From: an uncultured Opitutia bacterium
Lineage (GTDB): Bacteria > Verrucomicrobiota > Verrucomicrobiia > Opitutales > UBA953
Length of the DNA stretch: 7,798 nt
Reading direction: 5' to 3'
NCBI GenBank assembly: GCA_903921665.1
Contig: CAIXQT010000192.1
Coordinates: forward strand, 1 to 7,798
The position numbers and the translations under genes are program-made. Under the pieces are notes generated by a model, which ran no database searches, was not told where the DNA came from, and saw only the letters and a program-made list of their open reading frames with translations. Positions 1 through 5,748 of this stretch are shown piece after piece. Every line of letters starts with the position of its first letter. Within the stretch, counting starts at the first letter, position 1.

Positions 1-1464
1 GCCGGCGCGGCCTTCCGCAACGTGCTCGGCAGCTCCAGCTATCTCTTCACCCACAGCAGCGAACGCCAGCTCCTGAACACCAACGCCCCGCAGATGTTCG
101 ATGACAAGGGCAACGGGATCTTCTCCACGGTGCTCGTGGACTGGATCGAATGGGAAGGTCCGCTGGAAACGCCCGCGGAGAAAGCCCGCCGCCAAGGCCT
201 GCTTCCCGCCGATGACGCCTCCCCGGAGGCCGTCGCCGAACAACTGCGCAAGTTCGCCGAACGCGCCTGGCGCCGCCCGGTCCTCGGCGAAGAAGTCGCG
301 CAGTACCTGAAAGCCTATCGCTCCGAGCGCGCGGCCGGCGAGAAACCCGCCGAGGCCTACCGCGTCGCCCTTCAGGGCGTGCTGACGTCGCGCAACTTCA
401 TCTACCTTGTCGAAGGCGAGCCGAAGACCCGCGAGAAGCTCACGGACTGGGAACTCGCTTCGCGCCTCTCCTATCTCCTCTGGAGCTCGATGCCCGACGA
501 CGGCCTTTTCACCGCGGCCCAAGCCGGCAAGCTCAAGGGCGACGACCTTCGCAAGGAGGTCGACCGCCTGCTCGCCGATCAACGCACCAGCCGCTTCGTC
601 GACGACTTCGCCCGCCAGTGGCTCCAGCTCCACCGCGTCGGCATGTTCCCGCCCGACAAGAAACTCTACCCTAACTACGATTCCTGGCTCGAGACGAGCA
701 TGCGCGGCGAGGTCGTCGAATACTTCCGCGAAGTGTTCGGCAAGAACCTGTCCGTCGACGCGTTCATCGATTCCGACTGGACGATGGCGAACAGCCGCCT
801 CTGCGACTTCTACGGACTACCCGAACCGAAGACCGAAGGCTTCCAGCGCGTCTCGCTCAAGCCCGACGACCACCGCGGCGGCCTGCTCACGATGGGCGCC
901 GTCCTCGGACTGACCTCCGACGGCACCCGCCATCGCCCGATCCACCGCGGCGTCTGGCTCAGCGAGGCGATCTTCGGCAAGACGCCCCCGCCCCCGCCCG
1001 CCAACGTGCCGGCGATCGAACCCCCTACGCCGCAAAGCCCCAAGGCCTCCCTGCGCGACAAGCTGGCCGCTCACTCCAAGAACCCCAACTGCGCCGCTTG
1101 CCACGCCAAGATCGACCCGCTCGGCTTCGCCTGGGACAACTACGACGCCATCGGCCAGTGGCGCACCCAGGAGAAAGTCCCGGCCGGCCTCGGCGCCGAC
1201 CCGGCGATCATCCCCGCCGGCGAAATGCCCGACGGCCGCGCCTTCAAGGACTCGGTGGCGTTCAAGCAGCTGCTCATCGCCGACCGCGATGCCGTCGCCA
1301 AGGCCTTCATCGAACACCTCTGCACCTACGCCCTCCGCCGGGTGCTCACGTTCGACGACAAGGATGACGTCGCCGCCATCGTCGCCGAAGCCAAGAAGCA
1401 CGACTACCGCATCAAGGACCTTGTCCGCGCCGTCGCGATGTCCGAACTCCTCCGCAAACGATGA
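1..1464 (+). CDS. DUF1595/DUF1592/DUF1588/DUF1585 c-type cytochrome protein, 3' part
   Basis: This is the C-terminal 487 residues of a larger protein. The frame is open from the first base, so the GTG at 22 is probably an internal valine and the true start lies upstream. In window residue numbers, a DUF1595-like helical segment (about 75-138, with RAWRRPVLGEEVAQYL) precedes DUF1592 (about 146-274, with LASRLSYLLWSSMPDD). DUF1588 (about 287-386) holds SDGTRHRPIHRGVWL, a proline run and a haem-binding CAACH at C364, C367 and H368, followed by KIDPLGFAWDNYDAIGQW. DUF1585 (about 405-484, MPDGRAFKD...YALRRVL) ends the protein. Full-length relatives usually carry an N-terminal cytochrome domain and signal peptide, which would lie outside the window. 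The biochemical role is unknown; these large exported planctomycete/verrucomicrobial proteins typically sit beside a DUF1552 gene, as here. An electron-transfer role is inferred from CxxCH only. Confidence 0.95.
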   Translation, partial: AGAAFRNVLGSSSYLFTHSSERQLLNTNAPQMFDDKGNGIFSTVLVDWIEWEGPLETPAEKARRQGLLPADDASPEAVAEQLRKFAERAWRRPVLGEEVAQYLKAYRSERAAGEKPAEAYRVALQGVLTSRNFIYLVEGEPKTREKLTDWELASRLSYLLWSSMPDDGLFTAAQAGKLKGDDLRKEVDRLLADQRTSRFVDDFARQWLQLHRVGMFPPDKKLYPNYDSWLETSMRGEVVEYFREVFGKNLSVDAFIDSDWTMANSRLCDFYGLPEPKTEGFQRVSLKPDDHRGGLLTMGAVLGLTSDGTRHRPIHRGVWLSEAIFGKTPPPPPANVPAIEPPTPQSPKASLRDKLAAHSKNPNCAACHAKIDPLGFAWDNYDAIGQWRTQEKVPAGLGADPAIIPAGEMPDGRAFKDSVAFKQLLIADRDAVAKAFIEHLCTYALRRVLTFDDKDDVAAIVAEAKKHDYRIKDLVRAVAMSELLRKR

Positions 1465-1469
1465 GTAAT

Positions 1470-1643
1470 GTTCCTGGTTCCTTGTTCTTGGTTCCTCGTT
1501 GCGCATACGGAAACGAATCCACGACCCGTTGATTTCGCCCCCAGGCCAAAGCACCAAGAACGACGAACCAAGAACTTTCAGACTACCCCCGCTTAACCAA
1601 GAACAACGAACCAAGAACTAAGAATTCTCATTTAACCAAGAAC
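1470..1643. repeat. Heptad palindromic array A (spacer before the DUF1552 gene)
   Basis: Four contiguous GTTCNTN heptads plus GTT occupy 1470-1500. After about 50 nt without repeats come inverted AACNANG heptads at 1552-1575, 1595-1618 and 1634-1643. The reverse complement of 1470-1493 matches 1595-1618 at 22 of 24 positions, so the transcript could form a long hairpin with a roughly 100-nt loop; 1552-1575 is an alternative partner. The array begins 6 nt after the upstream stop codon and ends 3 nt before the DUF1552 start. It is visibly less GC-rich than the flanking genes and contains no T-tract that would make it a classical terminator. Confidence 0.9.
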
Positions 1644-1644
1644 C
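1631..1644 (+). repeat. 14-mer leader TTTAACCAAGAACC before start codon (copy 1)
   Basis: This 14-mer lies immediately upstream of the DUF1552 ATG with a 2-nt gap. The identical 14-mer directly abuts the ATG of the unrelated LRR gene at 7033-7046. It is the last partial unit of heptad array A. It contains no Shine-Dalgarno sequence, so if it matters for initiation it acts in another way; it may simply mark the edge of the repeat cassette. Confidence 0.75.
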
Positions 1645-1646
1645 CC

Positions 1647-3023
1647 ATGGCCAATTACCTCGCTCAATCCTGGCTCATCGACCGCCGTCACGCCCTGCGC
1701 GCGATGGGTGCGCTCATCTCCCTGCCGATGCTGGAGTGCATGCTCCCGCTACGCGCTTCCGAGAAGATGGCCGCCACGCCCAAGCGCAGCGCCTTCATCT
1801 ACCTCGCCAACGGCGTCCACTCGCTCAACTACCAGATCGCCAAGGACGGGCCGGACTACCAGTTCTCCCGCTCCCTCAAGCCGCTCGAGAAACACCGCCA
1901 GTCGATCACCCCGATCAGCGGCCTGTACCACCCCGGCAGTCTCAGCCATCACCATAATTGCATCAGCACCTGGCTGACCGGCGGTAAACTCGGCCCCACG
2001 GACCGCAACACGATCTCCGTCGACCAGAAGATGGCCGAGATCACCGCGTTGCACACCCGCACCAGCTCGATGGAGATTGCCCTCACCCAGGACTCCCTCG
2101 CCTGGACGGCCGACGGCGTGCGTCTTCCGGCGATGCGCCGCTGCAGCGAAATCTTCGCCTCCTTATTCGAGGAACCGAAGAACGGCAAGTCCGCCCAGCG
2201 CCGCGAGCTTCGCCGCAAGGGCAGCGTGCTCGACGCCAACCTCGAGGAAGTCCGCCAGCTGGAGAAGAAGATGGGCACCGAAGACAAGGGCCGCATGGAC
2301 CAGTACCTCACCTCCGTCCGCGAAGCCGAGATCCGCACCCGTCGCGCCGACGTCTGGCTCGACACCCCTCTGCCGAAGATCTCCGAAGAAGACCGCAAGC
2401 GCACCAACCGCGACATCGCGAACACCAAGGCCGGCGACTATTTCCGCACGGTCTATGACCTCATGGTGCTGGCCTTCCAGACGGACACCACCCGCGTGGC
2501 CACCTTCAGCCTCGGCGGCGAAGGCGACGCCTTCGCGATCCCGGAGATCGGCATCACCGAATCCCGCCACCAGCTGAGCCACCATGGAGGCGACCCCGGC
2601 TACATGGAGAAACTCACCAACTACGACACGTTCGCCATCGAGCAGTTCAGCTACTTCCTGACCCGCCTCGCCGAGACCAAGGACTTCGGCGGCAAGCCCC
2701 TGCTCGATTCGACGATGTCGCTCTTCGGCAGCGGCATGACCTACGGCCATAGCCACGGCAACGCCAACCTGCCCCTCGTGCTCGCCGGTGGCAAGGACCT
2801 CGGCCTGCGTCATGGCACGCACCTCGACTTCAACCGCAAGGCCACGACCTTCAAGGGTTACACCTTCGGCGAGGACGGCGCGCTCACGACCGCCCATTAC
2901 CAGCTCTGCAGCCGCCCGGTGAACACGGACGCCCACATGAGCAACCTCCTGCTGCTCATGGCCCAGCGCATGGGCGTCGAGATCGACCGCTTCGGCGACA
3001 GCAACAAGGTCGTCGCGCTCTGA
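1647..3023 (+). CDS. DUF1552 (HXXSHH) family exported protein
   Basis: This 458-aa protein is recognised as the DUF1552/HXXSHH family. The name-giving motif is present as HQLSHH at residues 308-313. Other family features are DQYLTSVREAEIRTRRADVWLDTP (about 218-241), GEGDAF (291-296) and GSGMTYGHSHGNANLPLVLAGG (about 361-382). The length is about that of the full family. The N-terminus DRRHALRAMGALISLPML (residues 12-29) is a twin-arginine-like signal: an RR pair followed by a moderately hydrophobic stretch, suggesting Tat export. The ATG at 1647 keeps this signal intact; no Shine-Dalgarno precedes it. The biochemical activity of the family is not known to me. Its neighbour is the DUF1592-type cytochrome gene, a recurrent pairing in these phyla that suggests partners in one secreted complex or pathway. 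The next gene starts only 2 nt after its stop, so translational coupling is likely. Confidence 0.95.
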   Translation: MANYLAQSWLIDRRHALRAMGALISLPMLECMLPLRASEKMAATPKRSAFIYLANGVHSLNYQIAKDGPDYQFSRSLKPLEKHRQSITPISGLYHPGSLSHHHNCISTWLTGGKLGPTDRNTISVDQKMAEITALHTRTSSMEIALTQDSLAWTADGVRLPAMRRCSEIFASLFEEPKNGKSAQRRELRRKGSVLDANLEEVRQLEKKMGTEDKGRMDQYLTSVREAEIRTRRADVWLDTPLPKISEEDRKRTNRDIANTKAGDYFRTVYDLMVLAFQTDTTRVATFSLGGEGDAFAIPEIGITESRHQLSHHGGDPGYMEKLTNYDTFAIEQFSYFLTRLAETKDFGGKPLLDSTMSLFGSGMTYGHSHGNANLPLVLAGGKDLGLRHGTHLDFNRKATTFKGYTFGEDGALTTAHYQLCSRPVNTDAHMSNLLLLMAQRMGVEIDRFGDSNKVVAL

Positions 3024-3025
3024 TC

Positions 3026-4318
3026 ATGTCTTTGGTTCGTCGTTCTTGGTTAAAGACGTTCGTTGTTCGTTGTTCCTTGTTCTTGGTTGTTGGCTCCTTG
3101 AATGTTGCGGGCTTTGCGGCCAACGAAGAACCAAGAACGAAGAACCAAGAACAAGTTGCCGTTCCTTTTCGGCCCGAGAGCGGCAAGTTCCCCCCGCTGA
3201 AAAAGGCAGCGTCTTACCGAGGCGAACTCGTATTCGTCGATCACGCGAATCGTCGCGGCAGCATCCGTGTGGAATTCAAGAGCGAGTTCTTCCGGAGCCC
3301 CCCGACACCGGTCGCCCTGCTCCCCTACGGCATGGTCCGCTACCACGGCGCGCCCGCCGACCTGAGAGACATCCCGTTGGGGACCATCCTGAACATCAAG
3401 GCGTTCCTCCCTCCGGATCCGAAGAATTCGTCCGTCGTGACGACTCCGAACCATTGGTACCCCCTGCCGCCAGAGAATCACGCCATGCTCATCGAGGACG
3501 AACCTAGCCTTTGCCTGCGCGAAGGAAAAACCTGGAGGCTCAAGGAGGTGGACATGAAGAACGATCAGGGATTGGTCGTCGCGACCTGCGAATCCAAGGA
3601 CGCCGCGGAAGCCAAGGCCCCCGAACAAAAAATGACCCTCGACGCCACCACCCGCTTCTGGCGTGGACGCGAAAGCCTGAAGCTGGCCGATCTCATCGCC
3701 GAAGGCACCTGGCCCGCCAGCGGCAAAAAATCCCTGGGCGGCCAGTCCGTCCTCCTTGGCCTATGCTGGAAGCCTTGTCCGGATGGCATCTTCGTCCGGT
3801 ATCACATCTCGGACATCTGGCTTGATGAGACGTCGACGCAACGGGCCATCCAAAGCCAGACCGAAGTCCACAAGTCTTTGATCCGTAGCCGCTGGATGCC
3901 TGCATTCGTGGACAACGTCGAGTACGGCAAATTCGGCCGGGCCAAGGTGACCGTCACGCTGTTCGGCGGCATGGACCCGGCGCTCTACGCCGACTTCAAG
4001 AAAGGCGGCCAGACGGCGATCAATGGAGCGGAGAACACCTTGAAGCACGCCGGCGGCTCTTATGGTCCGGCACACATGGCGTCGAAAGGCCCCATCCTAG
4101 AAGTCGTCAAGACGAGTGGAGCCGTCCCGATGGGCAGTAGCGGGGTTCAAGTCACCATGGAGACGGACCTGATCATCGAAGGCATTCGCCCTGGACGAGT
4201 CGTCCGCATCCGCGCTTCGGATTGGCCGAACCTCTACGTTCCGCGCGAGGAATACATCGGCGACCACCCCAGCGTGGAGGATCGTTTTCCGAGTCCGGCC
4301 CTCTTTCCCAGATACTGA
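3026..4318 (+). CDS. Secreted uncharacterised paralogue 1 of 3
   Basis: This 430-aa protein belongs to a family I cannot name. A signal peptide is predicted at residues 1 to about 31 (core FVVRCSLFLVVGS, cleavage near GFA/AN). A hydrophilic stretch NEEPRTKNQEQ (33-43) follows; both parts are written by heptad repeats. The mature protein shares with its two neighbours GELVFVDHANRRGSIRV (66-82), LLPYGMVRYHGAPADLRDIP (98-117), RFWRGR (210-215), SDIWLD (262-267), RSRWMPAFVDNVEYGKFGRA (287-306), KVTVTLFGGMDPALYADF (307-324) and the C-terminal RFPSPALFPRY. It lacks about 11 residues present in both paralogues after SSV (near residue 138), so it is the most divergent copy there. Relative to paralogue 2, the N-terminus gains MSLVRRSWL from extra repeat units, creating an RRSWLK sequence that resembles a Tat motif. 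No enzyme active site is evident; a beta-rich binding or structural role is only a guess. Confidence 0.93.
   Translation: MSLVRRSWLKTFVVRCSLFLVVGSLNVAGFAANEEPRTKNQEQVAVPFRPESGKFPPLKKAASYRGELVFVDHANRRGSIRVEFKSEFFRSPPTPVALLPYGMVRYHGAPADLRDIPLGTILNIKAFLPPDPKNSSVVTTPNHWYPLPPENHAMLIEDEPSLCLREGKTWRLKEVDMKNDQGLVVATCESKDAAEAKAPEQKMTLDATTRFWRGRESLKLADLIAEGTWPASGKKSLGGQSVLLGLCWKPCPDGIFVRYHISDIWLDETSTQRAIQSQTEVHKSLIRSRWMPAFVDNVEYGKFGRAKVTVTLFGGMDPALYADFKKGGQTAINGAENTLKHAGGSYGPAHMASKGPILEVVKTSGAVPMGSSGVQVTMETDLIIEGIRPGRVVRIRASDWPNLYVPREEYIGDHPSVEDRFPSPALFPRY
3035..3155. repeat. Heptad palindromic array B, inside signal-peptide codons of paralogue 1
   Basis: GTTC heptads run at 3035-3048 (two units), then after a 9-nt GTTAAAGAC interruption at 3058-3099 (six units, the last two decayed). 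Inverted AACNAAG heptads follow at 3122-3155 (four units plus a partial). The reverse complement of 3072-3088 matches 3129-3145 at 15 of 17 positions, with one of the two differences a possible U-G wobble, giving a hairpin with a 40-nt loop. The first arm encodes the signal-peptide core, the second the polar residues after the cleavage site. The segment 3042-3055 is the exact reverse complement of 7032-7045 in array E. Confidence 0.92.
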
Positions 4319-4321
4319 CCT

Positions 4322-5608
4322 ATGAAGACGTTCGTTGTCCTTGGTTCGTTGTTCTTGGTTCTTGGTTCCTTGGATGTTTCCGCTTTTGCGGCGAACGAAA
4401 CACCAGGAACGAAGAGCAAGGAACAGACAGCCGAAATCTACCGCCCTCAGGCCGGGAAGTTCCCGGACCTCGCGAAGGCGCATACCTATCGCGGTGAGCT
4501 CGTCTTCGTCGACCATGTCAACCGTCGCGGCAGCCTGCGCGTACTCGGCGTCGGCGTCTTCCGCCGTAACGACCCGCACCCTTTCGCGATGCTGCCCTAT
4601 GGCATGATCCGCTACCACGGCGCTCCGGCCGACCTCCGGGACATCCCGCTAGGGACGATCATGCACGTCACGGCCTACCTTCCGCCGGACCCGAAGCTTT
4701 CCTCGGTGCCCGTCCTGCCGGTCGACAGCAAGGACCGCGACGCCAATCACTACCGCGGCATCGGCGTCTTCCCGGCCGAGAACCATGTGCTGCTGCTCGA
4801 AGACGAACCGAGCTACTGCCAACGCATGGGGATGACCTGGAAACTCAAAGGACTCGACCTCGAGAAGCCTCCCGGCCCTATCCTCGCCACGCTCGAGCCC
4901 AAGCAAGGCGGCGACAGCAAAGCCACCGAACAGAAACTCACCTTCGACAGCGCCACCCGGATCTGGCGGGGCCGCGAAGCCTTGTCCGTCGCCGACCTGA
5001 TCGCCGAAGGCAAGAAATCGCTCGATGGCCAGTCTCTCCAGCTCGGACTTACCTGGAAACCCTGCCCGGACGGCATCTTCCTTCGCCTGCACATCTCGGA
5101 CATCTGGCTGGACGACGCCGCGATGCAGCGGAGCGCCCAGAATCAGGCCGAGACCCATAAGGCCTTCATCCGTAGCCGCTGGATGCCCGCCTGGGTAGAC
5201 AGCGTCGAATACGGCAAGTTCGGTCGCGCCAAGGTGACCGTCACGCTCTTCGGCGGCATGGACCCGACGCTCTACGCCGACTTCCAGAAAGCCAACACGG
5301 CCCGGATCAACGCAGCCGAGAACACCTTGAAGCATGCCGGCGGTCACTACGGCCCGGCCCACATGGCATCAAGAGGCCCCATCGCCGACGTCATCAAGTT
5401 TACTGGCGCCGCCCCCATGGGCAGCAGCGGCATCCAAGTCGTCATGGAGACGGACCTGATCATCGAAGGCATCCGCCCCGGCAAAGTCGTCCGCATCCAT
5501 CCCGGACCATGGGCGGCGGTCGACCTACCCCGCGAAGAGTACCTCGGCGACGGAGAGTTCAGGCTCGAAGACCGCTTCCCGACACCGGCGATCTTCCCGA
5601 AGTACTAG
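4322..5608 (+). CDS. Secreted uncharacterised paralogue 2 of 3
   Basis: This 428-aa member of the same unnamed family begins 3 nt after the stop of paralogue 1, without a Shine-Dalgarno, which suggests coupled translation. The signal peptide (residues 1 to about 23, MKTFVVLGSLFLVLGSLDVS then AFA/AN) is the cleanest of the three and has an A-x-A cleavage site. The polar NETPGTKSKEQ (25-35) follows. Shared family blocks are GELVFVDHVNRRGSLRV (58-74), MLPYGMIRYHGAPADLRDIP (90-109), RIWRGR (213-218), RSRWMPAWVDSVEYGKFGRA (284-303), KVTVTLFGGMDPTLYADF (304-321), METDLIIEGIRPGKVVRI (375-392) and the FPKY end. It has the segment PVLPVDSKDRDANHYRGIGV (130-149) that copy 1 lacks, and misses six residues (TWPASG in copy 1) after AEG230. 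Its C-terminal third is very close to copy 1 at both DNA and protein level. Export is likely; molecular function is unknown. Confidence 0.94.
   Translation: MKTFVVLGSLFLVLGSLDVSAFAANETPGTKSKEQTAEIYRPQAGKFPDLAKAHTYRGELVFVDHVNRRGSLRVLGVGVFRRNDPHPFAMLPYGMIRYHGAPADLRDIPLGTIMHVTAYLPPDPKLSSVPVLPVDSKDRDANHYRGIGVFPAENHVLLLEDEPSYCQRMGMTWKLKGLDLEKPPGPILATLEPKQGGDSKATEQKLTFDSATRIWRGREALSVADLIAEGKKSLDGQSLQLGLTWKPCPDGIFLRLHISDIWLDDAAMQRSAQNQAETHKAFIRSRWMPAWVDSVEYGKFGRAKVTVTLFGGMDPTLYADFQKANTARINAAENTLKHAGGHYGPAHMASRGPIADVIKFTGAAPMGSSGIQVVMETDLIIEGIRPGKVVRIHPGPWAAVDLPREEYLGDGEFRLEDRFPTPAIFPKY
4330..4426. repeat. Heptad palindromic array C, inside signal-peptide codons of paralogue 2
   Basis: Six GTTCNTN-type heptads run without a break from 4330 to 4371 (the second has GTCC in place of GTTC). 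The inverted arm at 4394-4426 has four heptads plus a partial and is decayed (two units lack the AAC). The first arm writes the hydrophobic FVVLGSLFLVLGSL and the second writes the hydrophilic residues after the signal cleavage site. Pairing between the arms is weaker here than in arrays A, B, D or E, so a structured RNA is less convincing at this copy. Confidence 0.9.
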
Positions 5609-5616
5609 TATCAAAT

Positions 5617-5748
5617 GTTCTTAGTGCTTAGTTCTTTGCTCATCGTTCATGGCACATAGTTCTTCGTTCATAGTTCTTTGTTCTTGGTTGTTAGCCCTGG
5701 GTGCCTATGCCGCCAACGAGGGACAAGGAACAAAGAACCAAGAACAAG
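5617..5748. repeat. Heptad palindromic array D, spanning the spacer and start of paralogue 3
   Basis: This is the longest uninterrupted array: twelve units in strict 7-nt register from 5617 to 5700. Most read GTTCNTN, with degenerate ones such as GTGCTTA, GCACATA and GCCCTGG. The inverted arm at 5715-5748 has four units plus a partial. GTTCTTTGTTC at 5673-5683 pairs perfectly with GAACAAAGAAC at 5728-5738, and this stem sits just inside the coding region. The start codon of paralogue 3 (5649-5651) is the last three bases of a GTTCATG heptad, so non-coding leader and coding signal peptide are one continuous repeat tract. Confidence 0.92.

Noticed and set aside
22..24. GTG as the start of the DUF1592-type gene
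   Set aside because: The frame is open to base 1 and the upstream residues continue naturally. The family normally has several hundred more residues, so the gene is cut by the window edge.
407..913. 168-codon + strand frame inside the DUF1592 gene
   Set aside because: It is an out-of-frame shadow rich in Ser, Arg and Ala, typical of GC-rich genes read one base off.
817..1614. 265-codon open frame on the minus strand opposite the DUF1592 gene and spacer
   Set aside because: It is antisense to a well-supported gene, its composition follows the complement of GC-rich codons, and its N-terminus is written by the heptad cassette. No family is recognisable.
1470..1643. Rho-independent terminator
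   Set aside because: The potential stem is long, has a loop of about 100 nt, is not GC-rich and is not followed by a T-tract.
3026..3100. Lipoprotein signal peptide in paralogue 1, because of the cysteine at residue 16
   Set aside because: The cysteine lies inside the hydrophobic core and no lipobox (L-[AS]-[GA]-C) precedes it; the A-x-A-like site at about 29-31 fits signal peptidase I better.
5617..5748. CRISPR array
   Set aside because: The units are contiguous 7-mers without spacers, are degenerate and partly coding, and there are no cas genes.
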